Shown here: positions 33,049 through 45,142 of the stretch, piece by piece | Numbering within the stretch: the first letter of the stretch is position 1 | How the letters are laid out: each line of letters begins with the position of its first letter | Assembly: GCF_017995515.1 (NCBI RefSeq) | Contig: NZ_JAGOIT010000003.1 | Span: 1 to 64,000, forward strand | Length of the DNA stretch: 64,000 nucleotides | From: Propionivibrio sp. | Lineage (GTDB): Bacteria; Pseudomonadota; Gammaproteobacteria; Burkholderiales; Rhodocyclaceae | Direction of reading: 5' to 3' | The notes under the pieces: model-generated | The model's input: the letters and a program-made list of their open reading frames with translations, nothing else | What the model was told of the DNA's origin: nothing | The model's database searches: none | Position numbers and translations under genes: made by a program

Positions 33049-34017
33049 TCAATCATCGAGCAGCGCCTGCGCGACGTCGAGGTCGGTGATCAGCGTCGTG
33101 ATCCACTTGCCGCGCAGGGCGGCGCGGATCGATTCGAATTTGCGTTTGCCGCCGGCGACGGCGACGCGGCGCGGCGTGGCGAGGATCTGCTCGGCGCTGA
33201 TGCCGACGACGCGCTGATTGAAGTGCGAGTCGACGAGCTTGCCGTCGCGGTCGTAGAAGCGCAGACAGATGTCACCGACCGCGCCGCGCTCGCGCAGTTC
33301 TTCCATGTCCTCGGCGTCGAGCACGTTGCCGCTGTCCTGCAGCAACCGCGACGGCGTCAGGCAGCCGATGCCCATCAGGATCATCGACAGCTTGCCGCAG
33401 TATTCGAGGACGTGCTGGCAGGAGACGTCGTTCATCAGCATCTCGTGCATTGGGGTGGACGAGACGACGCCGGGTGCGAGCAGGAACATCGCCTCGGCGC
33501 TCGAGATCTGCGCCAGCCGCTCGGTCAGGCGCGTCGCGTAGACCTGCGAGTTGGCGCGGCCGAAGCCGCCGAAGACCTGGACGATGTGCGTCGTCGCGCC
33601 CGTGGAGAGCGGGCGCATCAGCTCGACAGCGGTGAGCAGCGTTTCGCTCCATGACGACACGCCGATGATCTCGCACGAAGGAACGACGCGCTCGAGATAG
33701 GCGGCGGTCGCCGAGCCGAGCGCGGGCAACACGTTCTCGTCGGCGAGGTGCGCGGCGTCGACGACGACGAACTCGATGCCGCCGAACTTGCGTTGCAGTT
33801 CATCCTCGATGTCCGAGAAGATGCCGGGCGGGACGTGCACGGTCGTGCGGATGATGCCGTTTTCCGAGGCGAACTTGAGCATGCGCGAGACGCGCGTCTG
33901 CGTGATGCTCAAGAGCTGGGCGATCTCCGGCTGGGTGCGATTCTGCTCGTGGTAGAGGCGGGCGATCTGCGTCGCGAGGCGCAATTGCTGGTGCGTATTG
34001 TCGTTATGGATGGCCAT
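33049..34017 (-). CDS. SorC/DeoR-type sugar-responsive transcriptional regulator
   Basis: About 322 residues. The N-terminal helix-turn-helix (about 12-55, RLYHEQNRTQPEIAQLLSITQTRVSRMLKFA) is followed by the SorC sugar-binding domain (about 60-320, IGVSSWSETL, VFGGFGR, MGIGCL, VAGGKRKFESIRAALRGKWITTLITD). Such proteins respond to a phosphorylated sugar from the pathway they control. It is the last gene of the minus arm of the sugar island. ATG 34017 with GAGGG upstream was chosen over two ATGs 24 and 33 bases earlier. Its operators are probably the palindromes at 40.35-40.65 kb. Confidence 0.85.
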   Translation of the reverse strand: MAIHNDNTHQQLRLATQIARLYHEQNRTQPEIAQLLSITQTRVSRMLKFASENGIIRTTVHVPPGIFSDIEDELQRKFGGIEFVVVDAAHLADENVLPALGSATAAYLERVVPSCEIIGVSSWSETLLTAVELMRPLSTGATTHIVQVFGGFGRANSQVYATRLTERLAQISSAEAMFLLAPGVVSSTPMHEMLMNDVSCQHVLEYCGKLSMILMGIGCLTPSRLLQDSGNVLDAEDMEELRERGAVGDICLRFYDRDGKLVDSHFNQRVVGISAEQILATPRRVAVAGGKRKFESIRAALRGKWITTLITDLDVAQALLDD

Positions 34018-34180
34018 TCGTGCCCTCGGTGCGGTTCTCATGATGAGCATGCTCGATGCCGCGCGACGGCTCGCGCGTCGTCTTCGGCGTGGAGAGTATA
34101 CCGGCACGCGCGCCGCGCTTCGTGGCAAATTTCTCTGCAAAAACCGGCAATTATGACTCTGGCAACGCGCGTGGCGCACG

Positions 34181-34211
34181 AAAAAAGGCCGGACGCGCTG
34201 CGTGTCCGGCC
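34181..34211 (-). terminator. Terminator at the end of the isomerase/ABC operon
   Basis: Stem GGCCGGAC (34187-34194) with GTCCGGCC (34204-34211), followed on the minus strand by six T. It separates the transport-isomerase operon from the regulator gene, which must use its own promoter or readthrough. Confidence 0.85.
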
Positions 34212-34311
34212 AAACGGGGAGAGTTCGCCAGTCAGGCGACAGCACAACGCCAGGGGCGCGCGCCGTGCCGTCATCGTTCAGTTGCCCGGGGTCAGCGGTT
34301 GTGCAGCGACC

Positions 34312-35736
34312 TTACGCATGGTGATAGACGTCCCACTTGAGGTAGCGCGAGACGGCCTCGTCGACCACATCCGCATGGCTGCCGCGCACCATCGCGACGT
34401 GGTGCTCGAAGCCCTGGCGACAGAGGTGCGTGAACAGGTCGCGCATGCGCGGCAGGTCGATTACCGCGATGCCGCCGTCCATGGCGAACGGGTCGGCGGT
34501 GAAAGTACCCTGGCCGACGTAGCCCTTGACCTTGCCCAGCCGGTCGTCGGTCGAGATGCGGAAGTAGGTCATCGGGCCCGGGGCGACCTTGCCCTTGACC
34601 GCGCCGAAGCACTTTTCCGGCCCGATCGTCGTGCCGAGCACGTCGAGGTTGGAGATTTCCGGCTCGACGCCGAGGAAACTCTTCGGGAAGTTGCCGCAGT
34701 GCGTGCCGACGCACTTGTTCGGCTCGCGCCCGTAGTTGTTGTTCCAGTCGAGCAGGGCGGGTGGCGCGCCGGAAGCGAGCGCCAGCGCGTACATCGAGAT
34801 GGCGCCGGCGACGTCGACTTCGCAGGCGCTCGGCATCAGCCGTTCGCTCAACATGCTCATCGACAGGCAGGTGGCACAGCCGTAGTTGTCCTGCACGCTG
34901 GTCCAGCACTGAATGGCGCTGGCGTCGCACTCGTTTTCCTCGATCCAGCGATTGACGGCGAGCGAGAGCTTGGCCTGCTTGACGATGTTCTCCTGCCTGA
35001 TGTGCGCCGGGATGCGCCCGTAGCTGGCGATCTTGTCGAGCTGCGCCTTGACTTCCGGCGCGTCGCTGTTGATCGCCTGCGCGGCGCCGAGGATCTCGGA
35101 GAGGTCGACGGTGACGACGGTGACGCCCGAAGCCTGCAGGATCTTTTCGCTGAAGCGCACCGTCTGGAAGGCGCCGGTACGCGCGCCGATGCTGCCGATG
35201 CGTGCGTTCTTCAGCCCCTTCACGGTACGGCAGACGCGCGCGAAGCGGTCGAGGTCGGCGGCGAATTCGTCGCTGGCGATGTCGGAGGTATGCGTCGTCG
35301 TGTCGGTGAAGTCGATGCCGTACTGGTAGAGGTTGTTGCACACCGAGAGCTTGCCGCAGAACGAGTCGCGGCGGCCGCGCAGGTCGACCTTGTCGAGGTC
35401 GTCATTCGATGCCTGCACGAGCACCGGCACGTTGAGCTTCGAGCGCTGGATCGTCTCGATGACGGCGATCTCGTCGCCGAAGTTGGGCAGCAGGACGACG
35501 AAGCCGTCGATGTCGTGGCGGTGCTCGTCGAACAGCTGCACGTACTTGCGCACGTCTTCCTTGGTCTCGACGGTGCCGTTGTTCGTCGCGTCGACCGGCA
35601 GGATGTGATAGCCGATGCCGAGCTTGTCGAGCTGGGCGATGACGTCGCGCCGCGCGTCGAGCGCCAGCGTGCCGTTGAAGAACTCGCGGCTGGCGATGAT
35701 CAGGCCGAGCGAGACTTGTCTGTCAAACATCTTCAT
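34312..35736 (-). CDS. L-fucose/L-arabinose isomerase-family protein
   Basis: 474 residues. It has the two-domain fold of the FucI/AraA-like COG2407 group: N-terminal sugar-binding alpha/beta domain, then a C-terminal catalytic domain with CWTSVQDNYGC, ACEVDVAGAIS (Glu/Asp metal ligands) and conserved His in GTHCGNFP. It probably converts an imported aldose to its ketose; the substrate is unknown. The start at 35736 has GGAG 7 bases upstream. It is the last gene of the importer operon, with 74 bases to the permease gene. It differs from the 590-residue FucI at 20 kb. Confidence 0.82.
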   Translation of the reverse strand: MKMFDRQVSLGLIIASREFFNGTLALDARRDVIAQLDKLGIGYHILPVDATNNGTVETKEDVRKYVQLFDEHRHDIDGFVVLLPNFGDEIAVIETIQRSKLNVPVLVQASNDDLDKVDLRGRRDSFCGKLSVCNNLYQYGIDFTDTTTHTSDIASDEFAADLDRFARVCRTVKGLKNARIGSIGARTGAFQTVRFSEKILQASGVTVVTVDLSEILGAAQAINSDAPEVKAQLDKIASYGRIPAHIRQENIVKQAKLSLAVNRWIEENECDASAIQCWTSVQDNYGCATCLSMSMLSERLMPSACEVDVAGAISMYALALASGAPPALLDWNNNYGREPNKCVGTHCGNFPKSFLGVEPEISNLDVLGTTIGPEKCFGAVKGKVAPGPMTYFRISTDDRLGKVKGYVGQGTFTADPFAMDGGIAVIDLPRMRDLFTHLCRQGFEHHVAMVRGSHADVVDEAVSRYLKWDVYHHA

Positions 35737-35810
35737 TGCGTTTCTCCATTAAGCGCTGGTCGTCAGGATTGACTGACGGCCAGCATATCGAATCGATCCA
35801 GCGCTTTCCT

Positions 35811-36860
35811 TTAACGCTTGGCCATTTTGCGTTGCATCTGGTCGAGCACGACGGCCGCGATGATGACTAGGCCTTTGATGACCATTTGCCAGAACTCGCT
35901 GACGCCCATCATCACCAGGCCGTCGCTCAGGACGCCGATGACGAAGGCGCCGATGATCGTGCCGCCGATCGTGCCGCGCCCGCCGGCGAGCGAGGTGCCG
36001 CCGAGCACGGCGGCGGCGATGGCGTTCATCTCGAACGAGGTGCCGGTCGCCGGGTGCGAGGCGACGAGCTGCGAAGAGATGATCAGGCCGACGATCGCGG
36101 CGCAGAAGCCGGAAATGACGTAGACGATGACCTTGACGCGATTGACGTACACCCCGGAGAGCAGGGAGGCGCGCTCGTTGCCGCCGATGGCGTAGATCTG
36201 CCGGCCGAGCGGCGTGCGTCCGGCGACGTAGGCGGCGGCGAGCGCGACGATGGCCATCAGGATCACCGCGACCGGGACGCCGAGCACCGTGCCGGAACCG
36301 AGGATCGGGAAGCCGGTGTTGCCGAGATCGGCCTTGCCCACCAAGTTGGGGAAGGTCTCGCCGTTCGAGATGAGCAGTGCCGCGCCACGCGCGATGTACA
36401 TCGTGCCCAGCGTCGCGATGAAGGGCGCGACCGAGAACTTGGTGATCAGCAGGCCGTTGATCAGTCCGACGAAGATGCCGGTGAGCAGGCCGAAACCGAT
36501 GACTTCGAAGACGTTGGGGTAGGCCGTGGCGTCCATGAAGGGAATCGGTATGCCTCTGGTGATCAGCAACCCCGAGATCATGCCGACGAGGCCGACGGTC
36601 GAGCCGACCGAGAGGTCGATGCCGCCGGTGACGATGACGTAGGTCATGCCGATGGCGAGGAAGGCGGTGAGCGCGACGTGTTTGGAGATGATCACCAGGT
36701 TGCCCAGCGAGATGAAGTTCGGCGCCATGATGCAGAAGTAGGCGGTGACGATGATCAGCGCGATCAGCGTGCGCAGCTTGAGCAGCAGCATGACGGCGCC
36801 GGAGTTCTTGTCCTCGCTTTCGGTGCCGCCGGGGAGTGTGGCGTTTGCGGTGGTAGCCAT
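35811..36860 (-). CDS. Rbs-type sugar ABC transporter permease (importer 1)
   Basis: 349 residues. About nine hydrophobic helices and the permease signature GGIDLSVGSTVGLVGM (residues 80-95), with the ATPase-contact segment AVLGGTSLAGGRGTIGGTIIGA near 285. It belongs to the BPD_transp_2 family that works as a homodimer with an RbsA-type ATPase. It follows the ATPase gene by 3 bases. GGAG lies upstream of the ATG. Confidence 0.93.
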   Translation of the reverse strand: MATTANATLPGGTESEDKNSGAVMLLLKLRTLIALIIVTAYFCIMAPNFISLGNLVIISKHVALTAFLAIGMTYVIVTGGIDLSVGSTVGLVGMISGLLITRGIPIPFMDATAYPNVFEVIGFGLLTGIFVGLINGLLITKFSVAPFIATLGTMYIARGAALLISNGETFPNLVGKADLGNTGFPILGSGTVLGVPVAVILMAIVALAAAYVAGRTPLGRQIYAIGGNERASLLSGVYVNRVKVIVYVISGFCAAIVGLIISSQLVASHPATGTSFEMNAIAAAVLGGTSLAGGRGTIGGTIIGAFVIGVLSDGLVMMGVSEFWQMVIKGLVIIAAVVLDQMQRKMAKR

Positions 36861-36863
36861 TGT

Positions 36864-38482
<1,619 letters not shown>

Positions 38483-38486
<4 letters not shown>

Positions 38487-39166
38487 TGCGCGCTCCCGGC
38501 GGCTTTCAGCGAAACCGGCGTGACGACGAAGGTTTCGGGGACGCTGGTCAGGCTGATCGCGCCCTTGAACTCGACGGCGGTGCCCGGCGTCTTCAGCTCG
38601 GCGAGCGGCTTCTCGACCTCTTTCAAGGCGCGCTCGTTGAAGGCGCGGCCGACCTGGGCGAATTCGATCTGGTTGGTGACGTTCGCGAAAGAGAAGAACG
38701 GCAGGCTGTCGCGGATCGCCGTGCCCTTGACGACCGGGCCGATCTGCAGCGTGATTTGTTGCGGTCCGGCATCGCTCGCGATTTCGACGATGAGCGTTCC
38801 GGCGCGGGATTCGGTATTGACGGAAACGACCTTCCCCGTCGACTTGACGGCAAAGCTCCACGGGCTGCCCTCGCTTGCGGCGCGATGGCCGTAATCGTGC
38901 CCGGCCTTGTCGAGATCGGCCTTGACGGCGGCGATGACCGTCGCCAGATCATTGGCCTTGCTGTCGAAATGAGGGGTGAGTTGCGAAGCCCAGACGCTAT
39001 CCACGTAACCGGCGGCGTTGAACCCCTCGGCCGTCTGGTTGGCGGAGGAGCCCGTAGTCTTTGCGCGCTGATCGTTCGGCACGATCTTGCAGCCAGAGAG
39101 CGGCAGCAAGATCGCGCACAAGGATGTGATCAGCGCCGGGACGAGCTTCTTGCGAAGTGTGTGCAT
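38483..39166 (-). CDS. DUF2291-family lipoprotein
   Basis: 227 residues. Signal peptide with lipobox LSGC (Cys26), then a soluble alpha/beta domain of the DUF2291 type, found mainly in Rbs-like importer operons. It sits between the substrate-binding protein and ATPase genes, overlapping the latter by four bases. It probably helps ligand delivery or sensing at the membrane. Its actual function is unknown. Confidence 0.8.
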
Positions 39167-39179
39167 CCCGGCGGCCCTC

Positions 39180-40463
<1,284 letters not shown>

Positions 40464-40584
40464 TTAGGGCGATGGGCATGAATGCCGAGCGGGCGACCGC
40501 AGGCAGGCGTCTCCCATGCGCGGCATTTGCACTAGGTAACTGCGGGCTATGAAGATTTTGGCTGTCGACGATTGAGAAAATTGG

Positions 40585-40613
40585 TTGACAAAGGGCGAAA
40601 CGAGTTTTAATTT
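40585..40613 (+). promoter_or_regulatory. Sigma70-type promoter of the plus sugar operon
   Basis: TTGACA (-35, 40585-40590), exact 17-base spacer, TAATTT (-10, 40608-40613). Transcription would start near 40620, inside the palindrome described next, and 65 bases before the first gene. Confidence 0.7.
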
Positions 40614-40624
40614 ATTAAAAAGCA

Positions 40625-40648
40625 TATATATTCAGTGCGGAATAAATA
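40625..40648. promoter_or_regulatory. Probable operator at the start point of the plus sugar operon
   Basis: TATATATTC (40625-40633) and GAATAAATA (40640-40648) form an inverted repeat matching at 8 of 9 positions around a 6-base centre. It lies just downstream of the -10 box, where a bound repressor would block initiation. The SorC-type regulator of the island is the likely binder. Confidence 0.5.
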
Positions 40649-40684
40649 AACGAAACCAAAGTTGATCGTCAGAAGGAGCAAGGT

Positions 40685-41569
40685 GTGAATTCCTATTTCT
40701 CGTCGTTGAAACCCAGCAGCACTCGGGTGTCGTCCGTCCGCAACGCCGCGCCGGCTGAGCGCGAGGCGCAGTTGCGCGAGTTCGCCCGCGAGCTTCGCGT
40801 GTGTGTGCTCAATGTCATCAAAGGTGCCGGGCTGGGCCACGTCGGCGGCGACTTCTCGGCCGCGGATACGCTGGTCACGCTGTTCGGCGGCGTCATGAAC
40901 TACGACGCGGCCAACCCTCAGTGGGCCGAACGTGATCGCTTCATCCTGAGCAAGGGGCACTGCTCCGCTTCGCTGTATTCGGTGCTGGCGATGTGCGGTT
41001 TCATTCAGCCGGAAGAGCTCGCAACCTTCGCCAAGCCGCTTTCGCCGTTGAACGGTCACCCGAATCGCAACAAGGTGCCGGGCGTCGAGACCAATACCGG
41101 GCCGCTCGGCCACGGTCTGCCGGTTGCCGTCGGTTGTGCGATGGCGGCGCGTTTGTCGAAAGCCGATTGGCGCACCTTCGTCGTCCTCGGTGACGGCGAA
41201 CTGCAGGAAGGCAGCAACTGGGAGGCGATCATGTTCGCCGGCCACAAGGGGCTGTCGAACCTCACCGCGATCGTCGATCGCAACCGCCTGCAGCAGGGCG
41301 CGCGCACCGAAGACACGAACCGCCTCGACCCGCTTGGCGACAAGTGGGCGGCGTTTGGCTGGGAAGTGTGCGAGATCGACGGTCATGACTACAACGCGTT
41401 GTACGACAGTCTGGCCGGTCCGCGCGGCGACCGTCCGCGCGTCGTCATTGCCAATTCATTGAAGGGGAAAGGTGTGTCGTTCATGGAAGACCGGGTGGAG
41501 TGGCATCACAAGGTGCCGTCGGCCGAGCAATTCGATCTGGCGAAAGCCGAACTGGGAGCCGCGAAATGA
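40685..41569 (+). CDS. Transketolase, N-terminal (thiamine diphosphate-binding) subunit
   Basis: 294 residues, the first half of a split transketolase. The cofactor motif GDGELQEGSNWEA with following N (about 168-200) and the metal and phosphate histidines in LSKGHCSASLY and GPLGHGLP are present. GTG start with AAGGAG upstream. The subunit pairs with the next gene, which overlaps by four bases (ATGA). It resembles AptA of apulose-4-phosphate transketolase in organisation, but the substrate here is unknown. Split forms often act on unusual ketose phosphates. Confidence 0.9.
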   Translation: MNSYFSSLKPSSTRVSSVRNAAPAEREAQLREFARELRVCVLNVIKGAGLGHVGGDFSAADTLVTLFGGVMNYDAANPQWAERDRFILSKGHCSASLYSVLAMCGFIQPEELATFAKPLSPLNGHPNRNKVPGVETNTGPLGHGLPVAVGCAMAARLSKADWRTFVVLGDGELQEGSNWEAIMFAGHKGLSNLTAIVDRNRLQQGARTEDTNRLDPLGDKWAAFGWEVCEIDGHDYNALYDSLAGPRGDRPRVVIANSLKGKGVSFMEDRVEWHHKVPSAEQFDLAKAELGAAK

Positions 41570-42528
41570 GCGCCAACGAAACCACTCAAGTCTCCAGCGT
41601 GCCGACCTTCGACTGCCGGCAGACCTTCGTCGAAACGCTGATCGAACTGGCGACCGCCGACAAGCGCATCGTCGCCGTGTGCAACGACTCCGTCGGCTCG
41701 AGCAACCTCGGCGCCTTTGCCAAACAGTTCCCGGATCGTCTGGTAAACGTCGGCATCGCCGAGCAGAACATGGTCGGCGTCGCCGCCGGTCTGGCCAACG
41801 GCGGTTTTCTGCCCTTCGTCTGCGCCGCCGGCCCCTTCCTCTCCGGTCGCGCGACCGAGCAGGTCAAGGCCGACATCGCCTACAGCAATTTCCCGGCCGT
41901 GTTGTGCGCCATGAGTCCCGGTTTCTCCTACGGCGAACTTGGCCCGACACACCACTCGATCGAGGACTTCGCCTGGATGCGCGCCATCTCCAACATCGTC
42001 GTCATGGCGCCGGCTGACCCCAAGCAGACGCGTGAAGCGATGCGCTGGGCGGCCACCGCCGGCAAGCCGACGTACATGCGCATTGGCCGCTACAAGATTC
42101 CGGCCGTGACGCCGGAAGATCACAGCTTCGCCATGGGTAAGGCCGATCAGCTGCGTGACGGGAACGATGTGACCCTGATCGCCATCGGCACGCTCGTCTC
42201 GCGTGCGCTCGCCGCCGCCGATCTGCTGGCTGCGGAAGGCATCAAGGCGCGCGTGCTCAACATGGCGACGGTCAAGCCGATCGACGCCGAAGCGGTGATC
42301 GCCGCGGCGAAGGAAACCGGTCGCATCGTCACCGCCGAGGAAGGCATCCTCTACGGCGGCCTGGGTTCGGCCGTCGCCGAAGTGACCGCGCAACACGCGC
42401 CGGTGCCGATGCGCATGCTCGGCCTGCCCGGCTTCGCGCCGACCGGCAGCGTCGACTTCCTGTTCGAACACTTCGGCCTGACCGGCGCCGGCATCGCCGC
42501 CGCAGCGCGTGAGCTTCTCGGCAAATAA
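41566..42528 (+). CDS. Transketolase, C-terminal subunit
   Basis: 320 residues, the pyrimidine-binding and C-terminal domains. The catalytic Glu lies in NVGIAEQNMVGVAAGLA (about 60), the aromatic ring-packing residues in PFLSGRATEQVKADIAYS, and the C-domain has VTAEEGILYGGLGSAV. With the N subunit it would form the active a2b2 enzyme that moves a two-carbon unit from a ketose phosphate to an aldose phosphate. The coupled overlap supports equal production. Confidence 0.9.
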   Translation: MSANETTQVSSVPTFDCRQTFVETLIELATADKRIVAVCNDSVGSSNLGAFAKQFPDRLVNVGIAEQNMVGVAAGLANGGFLPFVCAAGPFLSGRATEQVKADIAYSNFPAVLCAMSPGFSYGELGPTHHSIEDFAWMRAISNIVVMAPADPKQTREAMRWAATAGKPTYMRIGRYKIPAVTPEDHSFAMGKADQLRDGNDVTLIAIGTLVSRALAAADLLAAEGIKARVLNMATVKPIDAEAVIAAAKETGRIVTAEEGILYGGLGSAVAEVTAQHAPVPMRMLGLPGFAPTGSVDFLFEHFGLTGAGIAAAARELLGK

Positions 42529-42544
42529 CCAGTGTGCAACCGTC

Positions 42545-44014
42545 ATGACCAATAACTACATCATCGCCATCGACCAGGGAACGAGCGCGACCAAGTGCGT
42601 TCTCGTCGATACCACGGGGAAAATCGTCGCCAAGGCCGCCGCGCCGCTCGGCGAGCGTTATCCGCAAAGCGGCTGGGTCGAGCAGGACGCCGACGAGATC
42701 TGGCGGAGCGCGCAGAAAGCCGTCGCGCTCTGTCTCGAACAGTGTCCTGACGCCAAGGTGCTGGCCGTCGGCCTGAGCACGCAGCGCGAGTCGGCGCTGA
42801 TCTGGCAACGTTCGGATTCCAAGGCGGTGACGCCGCTCCTGAGCTGGCAAGACCAGCGCACGGTCGCGCTGCGCGACAAGCTGGCGAGTTCAGAAGCGAT
42901 GGTGCGCGAGCGCTCGGGGCTGCCGCTCGACCCGATGTTCTCGGCGCTCAAATTGAGCTGGCTGCTCGACGAGATCGATCCCGGCCGTACCCGTGCCGCC
43001 TCCGGCGACTGGTGCATGGGCACGATCGACGCCTTCCTGATCGCGCGCCTCGGCGGCGAACAGGTCGTCGAGGCAGGCAATGCTTCGCGCACGCAGTTGA
43101 TGAACGTGCACACCGGCGAATGGGACGACGATCTGCTCAAGCTCTTCAACATCCCGCGCGTCGCGCTGCCGAAGATCGTTCCTTCGATCGGCGTCTTTGC
43201 CGACGCGGGCGGCCTGCATCCGGCGCTGAAGGGCGTGCCGGTCCGTTCAGTGATGGCCGATTCGCACAGCGCGCTGTTCGCGCACGGCGCCTACGCGCCG
43301 GGTCAGGTGAAGGCGACGATGGGCACCGGTTCCTCGGTGATGGGCCTCACCGACGGCAAGCAACCACCGCATCCGGGTATGTGCCTGACCATTGCCTGGG
43401 ATCGCGGCGACGGCCAGCAGCAGGCGCTCGAAGGCAACATCCGCGCCGCCGGTTCGACGCTGCGCTGGATCTCCGGCGTCTTCGGCATCAGCAGCGAAGA
43501 AGCGGCGGAGATCGCCGCGCAGAGCAAGAGCGACGGTGTCTGCCTGGTGCCGGCGTTCAACGGTCTCGGTGCGCCGTGGTGGGATTCGCGCGCGCTCGGC
43601 CTGATCAGCGGGCTCACGCTCAACACCGACAAGGGCGCGTTGTTCGCCGCCGCCGTCGAGTCGATCGCGCATCAGGTCGCCGACGTCGTCGACGCAATGA
43701 ACGCGAGCGGCGTCGAGGTCCAGCGGCTGCTGCTCGACGGCGGCCCGTCGCGCAACGCCAAGCTGCGCGAGATGCTCTCGGCCTACATCGCCAAGCCGGT
43801 CGTGCATTGCTCGGACGCCGAACTGTCGGCGCTCGGTGTCGCGCACCTGGCTGGTGTCGGCGCCGGCATCTGGGACTGGGAGGCGATCGCCAGGTTGTCG
43901 CGGGCACAGACGGCAACCGATGTCTCCGAGCGCAATGCGGCAACGAAGCCCGAGCGCCAGCGTTGGGCGCACGCCGTCGCGCAATCGCGCCTGCCGGCCA
44001 AGAGCCAGGGCTGA
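42545..44014 (+). CDS. FGGY-family sugar kinase
   Basis: 489 residues. ATP-binding motif IDQGTSATKCVLVD at the N-terminus, catalytic Asp in MADSHSALFAHGAY, then MGTGSSVMGLT, and the second FGGY motif LLLDGGPSRNAKLREML. It would phosphorylate the ketose made by the isomerase or dehydrogenases, giving the transketolase substrate. It is close to glycerol kinase/xylulokinase in layout; which ketose is bound cannot be told. ATG 42545 lies 16 bases after the transketolase stop. Confidence 0.9.
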   Translation: MTNNYIIAIDQGTSATKCVLVDTTGKIVAKAAAPLGERYPQSGWVEQDADEIWRSAQKAVALCLEQCPDAKVLAVGLSTQRESALIWQRSDSKAVTPLLSWQDQRTVALRDKLASSEAMVRERSGLPLDPMFSALKLSWLLDEIDPGRTRAASGDWCMGTIDAFLIARLGGEQVVEAGNASRTQLMNVHTGEWDDDLLKLFNIPRVALPKIVPSIGVFADAGGLHPALKGVPVRSVMADSHSALFAHGAYAPGQVKATMGTGSSVMGLTDGKQPPHPGMCLTIAWDRGDGQQQALEGNIRAAGSTLRWISGVFGISSEEAAEIAAQSKSDGVCLVPAFNGLGAPWWDSRALGLISGLTLNTDKGALFAAAVESIAHQVADVVDAMNASGVEVQRLLLDGGPSRNAKLREMLSAYIAKPVVHCSDAELSALGVAHLAGVGAGIWDWEAIARLSRAQTATDVSERNAATKPERQRWAHAVAQSRLPAKSQG

Positions 44015-44049
44015 CTTAGAGAAATCGTGAATTCAGGAGAGGTCAAACC

Positions 44050-45057
44050 GTGAGTACAACTGCATCCAACGTATCGGACTCCACCAAGCGCGCACAGGAA
44101 ACGGTCTTCGCCGACCAGTTCTCCTGGGGCGACCGCATCATCGCCTACGCGCCGGCCCTGAGTCTTCTTGCGCTGTGCATCCTGTTCAGCCTGACGACCA
44201 ACACCTTCTTTACGATCCGCAATCTGCTGAACGTCATCGATCAGCTGACCGTACTCGGGATCATGGCGCTCGGCATGACCGCGGTGATCGTCATCGGCGG
44301 GATTGACCTCTCCGTCGGGTCGATCCTGGCGCTGTCGATGATGGTCATGGGCTGGCTTTCCAACGTTGCCGGAATCCCGATGTCGTTTGCCATCATCGCT
44401 GCGCTGCTGACCGGCGCACTGTGCGGCATGACCTCGGGCTTGCTGGTTACGCGCGCCAATCTGCCGGCATTTATCGCGACGTTGGCGGTGATGTCGATCG
44501 CGCGCGGTCTGGCCAACATGGTCACCGACGGCACGCAGATCGTCGGTTACGTCGAGTGGTTCTCCGAGTTGTCGATCAACCGCTATTTCGGCTTTATCTC
44601 GGTCACCGTCGCCCTGTTCCTCGTTCTGACGGCGATTGCCTTCGTCTTCATGAAATATCGCTCGGGCGGGCGCGCGCTGTATGCCATCGGTGGCAATTCC
44701 GAGGTGGCGCGTCTGGCGGGTATTCCGGTCAAGCGCGTCACGGTGCTCGTCTATACGGTGTGCGGCGTGCTGGCCGGTCTGGCAGGCGTCGTCATGTCGA
44801 CCCGGCTCGATTCGTCGCAGCCGAGCGGCGGCTTGGGCTACGAGCTCGACACGATCGCCGCGGTCGTCATCGGCGGCGCCAGTCTGTCCGGCGGGGTCGG
44901 CTCGATCTGGGGCACCTTGATGGGCGTCCTGACAATCGGTGTTCTGCGTAACGGCCTGAACCTGCTCGGGGTCTCGCCGTTCGTGCAACAGGTGGTCATC
45001 GGTCTCGTCATCGTCATGGCCGTGGCCGTCGATTCAAACAAGCGAAAGATTCGTTGA
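44050..45057 (+). CDS. Rbs-type sugar ABC transporter permease (importer 2)
   Basis: 335 residues with about nine hydrophobic helices and the signature GGIDLSVGSILALSMM near 82-97, and AVVIGGASLSGGVGSIWGTLMG near 280. GTG start with GGAGAGG upstream. A second complete importer on the opposite arm to importer 1. The two permeases are only moderately alike, so they are unlikely to be a recent duplication. Confidence 0.93.
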   Translation: MSTTASNVSDSTKRAQETVFADQFSWGDRIIAYAPALSLLALCILFSLTTNTFFTIRNLLNVIDQLTVLGIMALGMTAVIVIGGIDLSVGSILALSMMVMGWLSNVAGIPMSFAIIAALLTGALCGMTSGLLVTRANLPAFIATLAVMSIARGLANMVTDGTQIVGYVEWFSELSINRYFGFISVTVALFLVLTAIAFVFMKYRSGGRALYAIGGNSEVARLAGIPVKRVTVLVYTVCGVLAGLAGVVMSTRLDSSQPSGGLGYELDTIAAVVIGGASLSGGVGSIWGTLMGVLTIGVLRNGLNLLGVSPFVQQVVIGLVIVMAVAVDSNKRKIR

Positions 45058-45142
45058 TTCACATCCCAGGTAGTTGTTTTTCCGCAGTTTCCCAGGCAGT
45101 CGTTTTACTGAAGTTGCATAACCCACACACAAGGAGAGGTTC